DNA of 64,000 nt from Ectopseudomonas khazarica (GCF_004521985.1 NZ_SBHZ01000007.1:239491-303490); one strand, 5' to 3'; counted from the stretch's first letter, positions 37,041 to 46,431 are shown. Program-made: numbers and translations. The notes: generated by a model not told the origin, from the sequence alone.

Positions 37041-37213
37041 TGAGCCTGAAAAAAGTTACGGATTTGGTATGTCATCACTTTGTGTGCCTACCTTTCCCAG
37101 TGTTTGCCAGCCTGGGCTTCAGAACCTACACATCACCCTTCGGTGTATCGTTTTTCGGAGGCCTCATTTGCGAGGTGTTCTTCAGGGCAGCTAATTCAGG
37201 GCGCAAGAGATGA
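37040..37213 (+). CDS. 57-residue ORF coupled to neighbours; possible immunity remnant
   Basis: This open frame starts at the ATG of TAATG, overlapping the previous stop by one base, and ends in ATGA, where the following gene starts. Such double coupling suggests it is or was translated. The product starts MSLKKV and contains YTSPFG. The next protein starts MSVKKV and contains YASPSG in the same order, so this may be a degenerate, shortened paralogue of it. The similarity is short and weak, and function is unknown. Confidence 0.4.
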   Translation: MSLKKVTDLVCHHFVCLPFPVFASLGFRTYTSPFGVSFFGGLICEVFFRAANSGRKR

Positions 37214-37620
37214 GTGTTAAGAAGGTCTCTATGATTCTGTTGTTGCCAGTATCGTTCTTGATCTCCTTATGGGGAGCGGTTCATGTGGCCACGACTCAAG
37301 GTGTGCAGTACTCATATGCCAGCCCATCAGGGCAATTTATTATTCAAAATGTATTGTTGTTACCATGGTTCGGCACTTGGTGTGATCTTGCCTACATCCG
37401 AGTTATCGACACCCATACGCCGGATTCCAGTTTCCGTACGCCGCTCTACAGCAAATATTATACCGATATGCGTATGCACGAAGATGATCGAGTTGTAGGC
37501 GTTATTTGGTTCGACTTCGACAAGCAACAACAGTCCTTCAGTGTGGGGGTTCCAGACTGGAAAGATAGCTGGATGAACGTCTTTATCAGTAACACGCCTT
37601 ACCAAGTTGTTGAGAACTGA
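37210..37620 (+). CDS. Putative membrane-anchored immunity-type protein
   Basis: This 136-residue protein has an N-terminal signal-anchor (residues 6-27) and a periplasmic-type domain with YIRVIDTHTPDSSFRTPLYSKYY and a C-terminal IGVPDW-like segment (SVGVPDWKDSWMNVFISNTPY). The start overlaps the stop of the preceding small ORF (ATGA). Its location in a PAAR/effector island, size and topology suggest an immunity role, but the partner is not obvious. It may be an orphan immunity gene. Low GC content compared with the flanking tss genes supports acquisition. Confidence 0.5.
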   Translation: MSVKKVSMILLLPVSFLISLWGAVHVATTQGVQYSYASPSGQFIIQNVLLLPWFGTWCDLAYIRVIDTHTPDSSFRTPLYSKYYTDMRMHEDDRVVGVIWFDFDKQQQSFSVGVPDWKDSWMNVFISNTPYQVVEN

Positions 37621-37716
37621 CGCGATGTGCTTTCTCTGCATTGAAGAACAGGGCTTTAGCTTTCTGCGGCCAGCCTCTGCACAGCCGGGTTCCGGGTTCT
37701 GTTGCCCTGAGGGGAT

Positions 37717-37840
37717 GAAAAGTGGTGCCGGAAACTTGTGGTTTGTGAACGCTGAACGTGCTGCCTGCATCGCTGCGCTGTTCGCATCGCTGGGTACGCT
37801 GGTGCTTTCCAATATGCTCATCAACAGTCTGATGCTTGCG
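37717..37840 (+). pseudogene. Degenerate duplicate of the effector/immunity gene junction
   Basis: This segment is homologous to 36671-36794. It matches the last codons of the lysozyme-like effector (KSGAGNLWF versus KMGTASLYF) and the first about 30 codons of its immunity gene (NAERAACIAALF... versus NAKRAVCLAMAV...). A single-base deletion relative to the original puts both parts in the same frame, and the immunity ATG has become GTG (37745). The downstream lipoprotein frame runs through it, so the remnant now supplies the upstream part of that open frame. Confidence 0.65.
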
Positions 37841-38278
37841 GCTTTCTTTGTGCTCGCGGCCTGTGTTCCCTACCCGCACTCGGTGACCCGAAACGCTGCC
37901 ATCGAGGGCCGTGTGCTGTCTGCCGAGACAGGGTTGGGCGTGGCGGGCGCCACGATCGAGCTGCAGGTTCGCAGTGACGCGTCGTGGGTATCCGAAACCC
38001 TCAGCGATTCCGCTGGGCGCTTCGCCTTTGCCGAGCGCCGCGACCATCGCCTGATGGTCCAGCTGGCCGATGCGCCACGCTGCCTGACCGCGCTCTCGGT
38101 CAGTGCCCCGGGTTATCACACGCGTCGCTGCGGCTGGATCAGCCTGCAGGGATGCTCGTCAGAACCGATGAAGCTGCCACGGCTGCTGCTGCAGCCGGAA
38201 CACCTCGCAGAGCGCGAAGAAGAGATGCCGGACAGCCTCTGGCAATGCACCGAATCGGCCATGGAGAAGGCCCGCTAA
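37814..38278 (+). CDS. Lipoprotein with carboxypeptidase-regulatory-like domain
   Basis: The roughly 154-residue product has a hydrophobic start ending in FVLAAC, a lipobox. An Ig-like carboxypeptidase-regulatory domain follows (AAIEGRVLSAETGLGVAGATIEL, SDSAGRFAF). The tail is acidic (EREEEMP) and Cys-containing. The open frame extends back to 37607 through a decayed effector/immunity remnant, and no good ribosome-binding site is seen, so the start is uncertain (37745 GTG or 37814 ATG). T6SS clusters often carry such surface lipoproteins near effectors; an immunity role is possible but not shown. It ends one base into the tssF fragment (TAATG). Confidence 0.55.
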   Translation: MLINSLMLAAFFVLAACVPYPHSVTRNAAIEGRVLSAETGLGVAGATIELQVRSDASWVSETLSDSAGRFAFAERRDHRLMVQLADAPRCLTALSVSAPGYHTRRCGWISLQGCSSEPMKLPRLLLQPEHLAEREEEMPDSLWQCTESAMEKAR

Positions 38279-38418
38279 TGTCTTTCAACCATTACTACCA
38301 GAGCGAACTCACTGCCCTGCGTCAGCTGGGCAAGCGCTTCGCCGAGCGCAGCCCGGCGCTGGCGCCGTTCCTTGGCCAGGCGGAGCCCATGCCTGAAAAG
38401 CCGAGCGTAGCCCAGTGA
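38278..38418 (+). pseudogene. Truncated duplicate of the tssF 5' end
   Basis: The first about 109 bp (38278-38386) match the start of intact tssF (39458-39566) with about five substitutions. It encodes the same first 35 residues (MSFNHYYQSELTALRQ...), then diverges into a short unrelated tail and stops after 46 codons. It lacks nearly all of the 596-residue protein. With intact tssF it brackets the 342-residue membrane protein gene, which points to insertion or recombination at the tssF start. Confidence 0.9.
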
Positions 38419-39443
38419 ATACGTCAGTCTCCCGATTTTTCCAGCTAGCCCTCTGGACACCTGCGGCTCTCTTATTATCGCTACCTTTTCTTGAGGTCTT
38501 GAGTCGCGGCAAGGGAAGTCTTGAGGACATGCTCGTGACCTATGGGCTTTGGTTCGGGACCCTGGCTTATTTTATTTTTGCAGCATGGACTACTTGGTTC
38601 ATCAAGGAAAGAACAGAGTCCGCCGTTGTTCGGCTTGTTTGGTGGGCACCTCTCATATTTATTCCGTTCTATGGGATTCCCTGGATTACGTATGGATTGT
38701 TTCATGTCGCAATGGGTGATATGTCGGGTTTTGCCATGGCTATCCTATGGGTTGCTTTCTCGCCTTGCATAATCGTAGTTGGTTATGTGTTTGTGGTGCT
38801 GACAATTCTTGTTTATCAAGTTTTTTTTAAGTCGGTTGGCACAGGTCGTGAGGCCTTTTGTATGTCGCCAAGCTCAGGTATGAAGATGGTGGGGAATACC
38901 GAGCTGTTCGGCAAGAGAGCTGAGTTCGGCATAGATGCTGGTAATGAAGAGGACTTTGCTTTTTATCCTCGAAAGACTTTTCTCGGACAGCAAGATTTAT
39001 TTGCTTGTCACGTAATCATGATGATCGCCGAGAGTGAATTTGAAGAGTTTTGCAGTTTAGTGGATAGGCTATTCGATCACTCGAAAATAAGCCTGGAGCA
39101 AGATTCCGTCTATTCGAATGGTGATGGTAGCAGTCTGAAGCTTAACGTACGCCGAGAGTTCAACGGCTTGATTATCGAGTTGATCACTAATTCGAATACC
39201 TTTCTCGAGGAGCTAGATGCGACCTTCAAGGCACCTCCAGCACCATGGTTTGCTTTTCCCGACATGGCACCCATCGAGTCGATCACGAGTAAGCAGGGCA
39301 GCCTCGAATACTGGTGGGACTGGATCTGGAGTCCCTTTTGGCAGCACGCCTCCGATGAAGTCCGCATGGCTTATCTGAGGAAACACAAGGCCAGTGATGA
39401 ATGGATTGAGTACTTGGCTGGACAAGCTAATGGCTCTGACTGA
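38415..39443 (+). CDS. Membrane protein of unknown function inserted before tssF
   Basis: The 342-residue product starts at a GTG overlapping the stop of the tssF fragment (GTGA), so it probably depends on translational coupling. Residues 1-135 hold about four membrane helices (FFQLALWTPAALLLSL, LWFGTLAYFIFAAWT, LIFIPFYGIPWITY, FSPCIIVVGYVFVVL). Residues 140-342 form a soluble domain with Trp-rich ends (EYWWDWIWSPFW). Base composition is clearly more AT-rich than the tss genes. Multi-span immunity proteins or effector-island cargo are possible; no family was recognised. Confidence 0.6.
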   Translation: MNTSVSRFFQLALWTPAALLLSLPFLEVLSRGKGSLEDMLVTYGLWFGTLAYFIFAAWTTWFIKERTESAVVRLVWWAPLIFIPFYGIPWITYGLFHVAMGDMSGFAMAILWVAFSPCIIVVGYVFVVLTILVYQVFFKSVGTGREAFCMSPSSGMKMVGNTELFGKRAEFGIDAGNEEDFAFYPRKTFLGQQDLFACHVIMMIAESEFEEFCSLVDRLFDHSKISLEQDSVYSNGDGSSLKLNVRREFNGLIIELITNSNTFLEELDATFKAPPAPWFAFPDMAPIESITSKQGSLEYWWDWIWSPFWQHASDEVRMAYLRKHKASDEWIEYLAGQANGSD

Positions 39444-39457
39444 TCAAGGATAGATAG

Positions 39458-41248
39458 ATGTCTTTCAACCACTACTACCAGAGCGAACTCACGGCCCTGC
39501 GTCAGTTGGGCAAGCGCTTCGCCGAACGCAGCCCGGCGCTGGCGCCGTTCCTTGGCCAGGCGGGGCGCGATCCGGACGTCGAGCGCCTGCTGGAGGGCTT
39601 CGCCTTCCTCACCGGGCGCCTGCGGCAGAAGCTCGATGACGAGCTGCCGGAGCTGACTCACTCGCTGATGCACCTGCTGTGGCCGAACTACATGCGCCCG
39701 CTGCCGGCCTTCAGCATGCTGCAGTTCGATCCGCTGACCCGGCCCGGCCCGGCGCTGCCGGTCAATCGCGGTACGCCGGTGGAAGCCAAGGCCATCGAGG
39801 GCGTTACCTGCCGCTTCCGCACGTGCTTCCCCACCGAGGTGCTGCCGCTGTCGCTGAACGGCCTGGATTACTCGGTCAAGGGCGATGGTGCGCTGCTCAG
39901 CCTGCGCCTGGGCATGACCGCCGATGGTCATATCGGCGAGATCGGCCTGAACAAGCTGCGCCTGCACCTGGCCGGCGAGCGATACATCGGCCAGATGCTC
40001 TACCTGGCGCTGCTGCGCAACCTCGGTGGCATCCAGGTGGTGCCCCTCGATGCCGCAGGCAAGCCGCTGCTGGATGCCTTCGGCCAGGCCCTCGGCACCC
40101 TCCAGCTCAAGCCCGAGCTGGTGCAGCCGGTAGGGTTCGCCGAAGACGAGGCGCTGATTCCCTACCCGCTCAACACCTTCCGCGGCTACCGCTACCTGCA
40201 GGAGTACTTCGCCTTCCAGGAGAAGTTCCTGTTCGTCGACCTGCTCGGCCTGGATGCCGTCAACAGCCTGCCCGAGGACCTGCTCAAGCAGGCGCGCGGC
40301 CTGGAGCTGCGCTTCGATATCCACAAGGCCGGCGTGCAGCGTATTCGCCCGACCCTGGAAAACGTCCGCCTGTACTGCACGCCGGTGGTCAACCTGTTCC
40401 AGCACGACGCCATTCCCATCCGCCTCGACGGCAAGCAGGACCAGTACCTGCTGCTGCCCGCCGAGTTCGATGCCCAGCACTGCGGTGTGTTCTCGGTCGA
40501 CCGTGTCACCGGCTGGAAGCCGGGCGGCATGGGTTACGAGGAGTACGTGCCGTTCGAGTCGTTCGAGCACGACCCCAGCTTCGACGTGCCGATGGCGCGC
40601 CCGCACTACAGCGTGCGCCAGCAGCCGTCGATGCTCGGTGATGGCCTGGAGACCTGGCTCAGTTTCGGCCTGCGCAACCTGGACCGCCACGAGACGCTGT
40701 CCATCGAGCTGACCTGCACCAACCAGAACCTGCCGCGTCAGCTGAGCCTGGGCGACATCTGCCTGCCCAGCGAGGACACCCCGGACTTCCTCAGTTTCCG
40801 CAACATCAGCGCGGTCACGCCGTGCTACGCGCCACCGCTGCATCGCGACTTCCTCTGGAAGCTGATTTCCAACATGTCGCTGAACTACCTGTCGCTGGCC
40901 AACGTCGAGGCGCTCAAGGTGATCCTCGAGACCTACGACCTGCCGCGCTACTACGACCAGCATGCCGAGCGGGTCAGCAAGCGCCTGCTGGGCGGCCTGA
41001 AGAAGATCGGCCACCGCCATGTCGACCGCCTGCACCGTGGCCTGCCAGTGCGCGGGGTGCGCACCGAGCTGGTGATGAACCCGGAGGGCTACCTGGGCGA
41101 AGGCGACCTGTTCCTCTTCGCTTCGGTACTCAATGAATTTTTCGCGCTGTACGCCAGCCTCAACTCGTATCACGAGCTGCAGGTACAGAGCACACAGGGA
41201 GAGTTGTACAAATGGACGCCACGTATGGGGCAGCAGCCCCTACTCTGA
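39458..41248 (+). CDS. tssF: T6SS baseplate protein TssF
   Basis: The 596-residue TssF (VasA-type) has the conserved start MSFNHYYQSELTALRQLGKR, the FPTEVLPLSL region and the C-terminal GDLFLFASVLNEFFALYASLNSY segment. It forms the baseplate wedge with TssG, TssE and TssK. Full length and intact, it restarts the canonical cluster after the accessory island. Its end overlaps tssG by 37 bp. Confidence 0.97.
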   Translation: MSFNHYYQSELTALRQLGKRFAERSPALAPFLGQAGRDPDVERLLEGFAFLTGRLRQKLDDELPELTHSLMHLLWPNYMRPLPAFSMLQFDPLTRPGPALPVNRGTPVEAKAIEGVTCRFRTCFPTEVLPLSLNGLDYSVKGDGALLSLRLGMTADGHIGEIGLNKLRLHLAGERYIGQMLYLALLRNLGGIQVVPLDAAGKPLLDAFGQALGTLQLKPELVQPVGFAEDEALIPYPLNTFRGYRYLQEYFAFQEKFLFVDLLGLDAVNSLPEDLLKQARGLELRFDIHKAGVQRIRPTLENVRLYCTPVVNLFQHDAIPIRLDGKQDQYLLLPAEFDAQHCGVFSVDRVTGWKPGGMGYEEYVPFESFEHDPSFDVPMARPHYSVRQQPSMLGDGLETWLSFGLRNLDRHETLSIELTCTNQNLPRQLSLGDICLPSEDTPDFLSFRNISAVTPCYAPPLHRDFLWKLISNMSLNYLSLANVEALKVILETYDLPRYYDQHAERVSKRLLGGLKKIGHRHVDRLHRGLPVRGVRTELVMNPEGYLGEGDLFLFASVLNEFFALYASLNSYHELQVQSTQGELYKWTPRMGQQPLL

Positions 41249-42219
41249 ATCGGTTCAGCCGAGGCATCCGCGAGTACAGCCTGTTCCAGGCCGTGCAGCT
41301 GGTGCTGGAGCGCCTCGGGGCCGCCCATCCGCATCTGGATGAAGAGCGCCTGTACGAGTACCTGGAATTCCAGGCCAACCCGAGCCTGGGCTTTCCGGGC
41401 AGCGATATCGATCGCGTGCAGTTCTTCGAGGAGCACGGTGAGCTGCGGGCGCGCATGCGCGTCAACCTGGTCGGCCTGTTCGGTGGCGGCTCGCCGCTGC
41501 CGGCGTTCTACAGCGAGCAGGCCCTGGGGGACAGCGAGGACGGCAACCCGACGCGCGACTTCCTCGACCTGTTCAATAACCGCCTGCAACGCCTGTTGCT
41601 GCCGATCTGGCGCAAGTACCGCTATCGCGCCTGCTTCCAGAGCGGTGCGCTGGATGCGTTCTCGGCGCACCTGTTCGCCCTGATCGGGCTGGGCAGCGAG
41701 CAGATTCGCCAGGCCCAGGAGCTGAACTGGAAGCGCCTGCTGCCCTACCTCGGCCTGCTCAGCCTGCGCGCCCACTCCGCAGCGCTGATCGAGTCGGTGC
41801 TGCGTTACTACTTCAAGCATGCCGAGCTGTTCATCGAGCAGTGCCTGGAGCGCCAGGTGGTGGTGCTGGAGGAGCAGCGCAATCGCCTCGGCCGCGCCAA
41901 CAGCCTGCTGGGCGAGGACACCGTGCTCGGTGAGCGCGTGCGCGACCGTGGCGGCAAGTTCCGCATCCACGTGCGCCAGCTGGGCTGGACACGCTTTCAC
42001 GAATTCCTGCCGATCGGCACGGGGTACCAGCCGCTGTGCGCGCTGGTGCGTTTCACCCTGCGCGATCCGCTGGATTACGACATCCGCCTGGAGCTGCGTC
42101 AGGACGAAATCCGCGACCTGCGCATCGGCGAAGGCAACCCCTGCCTGCTGGGCTGGACCACCTGGCTCGGTCGTGAGAACGCCGACGGCCTGGTGACGCT
42201 CGGCAGCAAGATTCATTAA
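41212..42219 (+). CDS. tssG: T6SS baseplate protein TssG
   Basis: The 335-residue TssG (VasB-type) contains the family segments FSRGIREYSLFQAVQLVLERL and RVNLVGLFGGGSPLPAFYSEQ, and a FHEFLPIG region near the C-terminus. It partners TssF in the baseplate. A 37-bp overlap with tssF and a 6-bp gap to tssH indicate a single operon. Confidence 0.97.
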   Translation: MDATYGAAAPTLNRFSRGIREYSLFQAVQLVLERLGAAHPHLDEERLYEYLEFQANPSLGFPGSDIDRVQFFEEHGELRARMRVNLVGLFGGGSPLPAFYSEQALGDSEDGNPTRDFLDLFNNRLQRLLLPIWRKYRYRACFQSGALDAFSAHLFALIGLGSEQIRQAQELNWKRLLPYLGLLSLRAHSAALIESVLRYYFKHAELFIEQCLERQVVVLEEQRNRLGRANSLLGEDTVLGERVRDRGGKFRIHVRQLGWTRFHEFLPIGTGYQPLCALVRFTLRDPLDYDIRLELRQDEIRDLRIGEGNPCLLGWTTWLGRENADGLVTLGSKIH

Positions 42220-42225
42220 GGACAG

Positions 42226-44844
42226 ATGAAAATGATCAACGTCGATCTGCAACAACTGGTTCAAGCCCTGGACGCCGCGAGCAAGCGCGACCTGGAGATG
42301 GCCGCCGAGCGCTGCGTGGTGCGTGGCGGCAACAAGATCCTCGTCGAAGACCTGCTGCTGGGCCTGCTGGAGCGCCCGGAGAGTCTGCTGGCGCGTGCCC
42401 TGCAGGATGCCGAGCTGGACGCCGGTGAACTGGCGCAGGCGCTGCAGCCGCGCGGCGAGCACAGCGAGTCGCGCAACCCGGTATTCAGCGCCGAGCTGGT
42501 GCAGTGGCTGCAGGATGCATTGCTGGTGGCCAACCTGGAGCTGGGCGCCAGCCAGATCGACCAGGCGGCGCTGATTCTCGCCTTGCTGCGCAACCCCATG
42601 CGTTATGCCGGCAGCCGTTACCAGGCCCTGCTCGGCAAGCTCAACGCCGAGCGGCTGCGTGATTTCGCCCTCAGCCAGCAGCCGCAGAGCGCAGGCGGCA
42701 AGCCGGCCGCGTCTGGCGAGTCGAACCTGGCGCGCTTCACCCACAACTTCACCCAGCAGGCCCGCGACGGCAAGCTCGACCCGGTGCTGTGCCGTGACGG
42801 CGCGATCCGCCAGATGGTCGATATCCTCGCCCGTCGCCGCAAGAACAACCCGATCGTGGTGGGCGAGGCCGGCGTCGGCAAAACCGCCATCGTCGAAGGC
42901 CTGGCCCTGCGCATCGCCATCGGCGAGGTGCCGCAGGTGCTCAAGGGCGTCGAGCTGCTGTGCCTGGATCTCGGCCTGCTGCAGGCCGGTGCCAGCGTCA
43001 AGGGCGAGTTCGAGCGTCGTCTGCAGGGCGTGATCGATGAAGTGAAGGCCTCGCCCAAGCCGATCATCCTGTTCATCGACGAAGCCCACACCCTGATCGG
43101 TGCCGGTGGCCAGGCGGGCAGCGGCGATGCCGCCAACCTGCTCAAGCCGGCCCTGGCCCGTGGCGAGCTGCGCACCATCGCCGCCACCACCTGGAGCGAA
43201 TACAAGAAGTACTTCGAGAAGGACCCGGCCCTGGCCCGCCGCTTCCAGCCGGTGCAGCTGCATGAGCCGACCGTGGAGGAGGCAGTGACCATCCTGCGCG
43301 GCCTGGCGCCGGTGTACGAGAAGAGCCACGGCATCTACCTGCGCGACGATGCGGTGGCTGCTGCCGCCGAACTGTCGGCGCGCTACCTGGCCGGCCGCCA
43401 ACTGCCGGACAAGGCCGTGGACGTGCTCGACACCGCCTGCGCCCGTGTCCGCATCAGCCTGGCGGCGGCCCCCGAAGCGCTGGAGCGCCTGCGTGGCGAG
43501 ATCGCCGAGGGCGAGCGTCAGAGCGAGGCCATGCGCCGTGACCTGGACGCGGGCCTGAACATCGACGGCGAAGCGCTGGATACCCTGGAGAGTCGTCTGG
43601 TCGCCGCGCGCGCCGAGCTGGAGCAGGTGGAAACGCGCTGGAGCGCGCAGCGTGAGCTGGCCGAGCGCCTGCTGGAGCAGCGCAAGCAATGCGCCGCCGC
43701 CCGCCTGGCCGGCAACGAGGCACTCAACGACGAGTCGGCTGAAGCGCCGTGTGCGAGCCTGGAAGAACTGGAAGAGCAACTGCGCGCCATTCAGGTCGAA
43801 CTGGCCAGCGCCCAGGCCGGCGAGCGCCTGGTCAGCTTCGAGGTCTGCCCGCGTCTGGTGGCGGAAGTGATCAGCCACTGGACCGGGGTGCCGCTGAGCC
43901 AGCTGGCCCGTGAGCACAATACCAAGGTCATCACCTTCGCCGACGACCTGCGCCAGCGCGTGCGCGGCCAGGAGCAGGCGATCCAGGCGCTGGACAAGGC
44001 CATGCGCGCCACCGCCGCCGGCCTGAACAAGCCCGATGCGCCGGTGGGCGTGTTCCTTCTGGTCGGCCCCAGTGGTGTCGGCAAGACCGAGACCGCGCTG
44101 GCCCTGGCCGACCTGCTGTACGGCGGCGAGCGCTTCCTTACCGTGATCAACATGTCCGAGTTCCAGGAGAAGCACACCGTTTCGCGTCTGATCGGCGCAC
44201 CGCCCGGCTACGTTGGCTATGGCGAGGGCGGCATGCTCACCGAGGCGGTGCGGCAGAAGCCCTACTCGGTCATTCTCCTCGACGAAGTGGAGAAGGCCGA
44301 TCCGGACGTGATGAACGTCTTCTACCAGATCTTCGACAAGGGCGTGGCCAACGACGGCGAAGGCCGCGAGATCAACTTCCGCAACACCCTGATCCTGATG
44401 ACCAGCAACCTGGCCAGCGAGCGCATCGCCAGCCTCTGCGCCGGCGGTGAACGTCCGGCGGCCGAGGACCTGGAGCTGGCCATTCGTCCGCAGCTCAGCC
44501 AGCACTTCAAGCCGGCGCTGCTCGGGCGCATGCGCGTGGTGCCCTACTACCCCATGGACGGCGACCTGCTGCGCCAGCTGGTCGGCCTCAAGCTGGCCCG
44601 TTTCGGCGAGCGCCTGGCGCGTCGCCAGCTCGCGTTCAGCCACTGCGACGGTCTGGTCGAGCATCTGGCCGAGCGGTGCACCCATGGCGACAGCGGTGCT
44701 CGTCTGATCGATCACCTGATCGACCAGCACCTGCAGCCGCTGGTGGTCGACCGCCTGCTCGACGCCATGGCCGCAGGGGAGACCCTGCAACGTGTGCACG
44801 CCACGCTGGACGCCGATTCGGCCGTGACCTGCGAGTTCGTCTGA
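42226..44844 (+). CDS. tssH: T6SS sheath-recycling AAA+ ATPase ClpV
   Basis: The 872-residue ClpB-like ATPase disassembles contracted sheaths. It has a ClpV N-terminal domain (MINVDLQQLVQALDAASKR) and two AAA modules with Walker A motifs GEAGVGKT (about residue 213) and GPSGVGKT (about residue 615). Walker B strings LFIDEAHTL and ILLDEVEKAD follow, with a middle coiled-coil region between the modules. The length is typical. Confidence 0.97.
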   Translation: MKMINVDLQQLVQALDAASKRDLEMAAERCVVRGGNKILVEDLLLGLLERPESLLARALQDAELDAGELAQALQPRGEHSESRNPVFSAELVQWLQDALLVANLELGASQIDQAALILALLRNPMRYAGSRYQALLGKLNAERLRDFALSQQPQSAGGKPAASGESNLARFTHNFTQQARDGKLDPVLCRDGAIRQMVDILARRRKNNPIVVGEAGVGKTAIVEGLALRIAIGEVPQVLKGVELLCLDLGLLQAGASVKGEFERRLQGVIDEVKASPKPIILFIDEAHTLIGAGGQAGSGDAANLLKPALARGELRTIAATTWSEYKKYFEKDPALARRFQPVQLHEPTVEEAVTILRGLAPVYEKSHGIYLRDDAVAAAAELSARYLAGRQLPDKAVDVLDTACARVRISLAAAPEALERLRGEIAEGERQSEAMRRDLDAGLNIDGEALDTLESRLVAARAELEQVETRWSAQRELAERLLEQRKQCAAARLAGNEALNDESAEAPCASLEELEEQLRAIQVELASAQAGERLVSFEVCPRLVAEVISHWTGVPLSQLAREHNTKVITFADDLRQRVRGQEQAIQALDKAMRATAAGLNKPDAPVGVFLLVGPSGVGKTETALALADLLYGGERFLTVINMSEFQEKHTVSRLIGAPPGYVGYGEGGMLTEAVRQKPYSVILLDEVEKADPDVMNVFYQIFDKGVANDGEGREINFRNTLILMTSNLASERIASLCAGGERPAAEDLELAIRPQLSQHFKPALLGRMRVVPYYPMDGDLLRQLVGLKLARFGERLARRQLAFSHCDGLVEHLAERCTHGDSGARLIDHLIDQHLQPLVVDRLLDAMAAGETLQRVHATLDADSAVTCEFV

Positions 44845-44854
44845 GGTGCCGCCG

Positions 44855-46384
44855 ATGTTCGCCGAAGTCCCGCAACCCCTGCGCTACGCCGAGGCCCTGC
44901 TCGGCCGCTATGCCGAGCTGGCTGGAGCGGCCAGTGCCGAGAGCCTGCTCGCCGGCCTGGTGCGCGCGGCAGCGGAGCTGGCCGACTGCGCGTTGGGGCA
45001 GCTCTACCTGCTGGACCACACCAATACCCGGTTGGCGCTGACGGCCGAGTGGCTCGATGGCGTGCTGCAACCGCGTGAGGCGGCCAGCCTGCCCAGCGAC
45101 TACGACGGCGAGCAGCTGCTGCAGTACTGCCTGTGCCAGAACCAGGTGCTGTGCATCACCGAACTGGACAGCGCGCTGCATTCCATCGCCTGCCTGCCGG
45201 AGACCAACCGTGCCTGGCGCAGCCTGCTGTGCCTGCCGCTGCATGACGGCGCCGGTCACGTCCGTGGCCTGCTGCTGGTCGCCAGCCACGAGCGGCGCAT
45301 CCTGCAGGGCTTCGCCAGTTCCTTCGCCCAGCTGGGTGGCTTCGCCCTGGCTCAGTTGCACCTGCTGCAGCGCCTGCGTGCGCCGACGGCCGACGGCGAG
45401 GCGCTGGCCGCGCCCGTGGCCTCCGCTCCCGGCACGCCCTGCGCCAGTGGCTATGGCCTGCTCGGCCAGAGCCAGGCCATGCGCCGCGTCTACCAGTTGA
45501 TCGGCAAGGTGCTGCACAGCCCGGTCAGCGTCCTGCTCACCGGCGAGACCGGCACCGGCAAGGAACTGGTCGCCCGCGCCATCCACGATTGCGGGGCGCG
45601 GCGAAGCAAGGCGTTCATCGTGCAGAACTGCGCGGCGTTGCCGGAGAACCTGCTGGAAAGCGAGCTGTTCGGCTATCGCAAGGGCGCCTTCACCGGCGCC
45701 GACCGTGACAAGCCGGGCCTGTTCGATGCAGCCGACGGCGGCACCTTGTTCCTCGATGAGATCGGCGACATGCCGCTGGCGCTGCAGGCCAAGCTGCTGC
45801 GCGTGCTGCAGGAAGGCGAAGTGCGTCCCCTGGGCAGCAGCGAAACGCACAAGGTGGATGTGCGCATCGTCGCCGCCACCCATCAGGAGCTGCGCAAACG
45901 CGTCGAGGACGGCCGCTTCCGCGAGGACCTGTTCTATCGCCTGTCGCACTTCCCCATCGAGCTGCCGCCGCTGCGTGAGCGCGACGAGGACATCCTGCTG
46001 CTGGCGCGTCATTTCGCCAGCACGGCCAGCGGCCTGCTGCAGCGTGATGCCTGCCGCTGGAGCGACGCCGCGCTGGGGCACCTGGCCGGCTACGGCTTCC
46101 CGGGCAACGTGCGTGAGCTCAAGGGCCTGGTCGAGCGCGCGGTGCTGCTCTGCGAAGGCGGAGAGCTGCTGCCCGAGCACTTCAACCTCGAACAGATGCA
46201 GAGCACGGGCAACGAGCCGCTGAGTCTGCGCGAGCGCATGGATCGTCTCGAGCGCAACCTGCTGCTCGACTGCCTGCGCAAGAACCGCGGCAACCAGACC
46301 AACGCCGCCAACGAACTGGGTCTGCCCCGGCGCACCCTCCTGTACCGCATGAATCGGCTGAAGATCAGCCCGAGCGAGGTCTGA
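44855..46384 (+). CDS. Sigma-54-dependent regulator of the T6SS cluster (Sfa type)
   Basis: This 509-residue enhancer-binding protein has an N-terminal GAF-like sensory region (residues 1-180) and a central AAA domain with Walker A GETGTGKE (about 230) and the sigma-54 contact loop GAFTGA (about 277). A Fis-type HTH lies at the end ([20 protein letters not shown]). Position after tssH matches sfa2 of HSI-II. The ATG at 44855, 8 nt after GAGG, is preferred over GTG at 44846. It may act on sigma-54 promoters of the cluster or elsewhere; targets are not evident here. Confidence 0.93.
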   Translation: MFAEVPQPLRYAEALLGRYAELAGAASAESLLAGLVRAAAELADCALGQLYLLDHTNTRLALTAEWLDGVLQPREAASLPSDYDGEQLLQYCLCQNQVLCITELDSALHSIACLPETNRAWRSLLCLPLHDGAGHVRGLLLVASHERRILQGFASSFAQLGGFALAQLHLLQRLRAPTADGEALAAPVASAPGTPCASGYGLLGQSQAMRRVYQLIGKVLHSPVSVLLTGETGTGKELVARAIHDCGARRSKAFIVQNCAALPENLLESELFGYRKGAFTGADRDKPGLFDAADGGTLFLDEIGDMPLALQAKLLRVLQEGEVRPLGSSETHKVDVRIVAATHQELRKRVEDGRFREDLFYRLSHFPIELPPLRERDEDILLLARHFASTASGLLQRDACRWSDAALGHLAGYGFPGNVRELKGLVERAVLLCEGGELLPEHFNLEQMQSTGNEPLSLRERMDRLERNLLLDCLRKNRGNQTNAANELGLPRRTLLYRMNRLKISPSEV

Positions 46385-46431
46385 GCATGCTCGCCCGTTT
46401 CTTATCCACTTACCTCCTAGGAGCGCATTCC

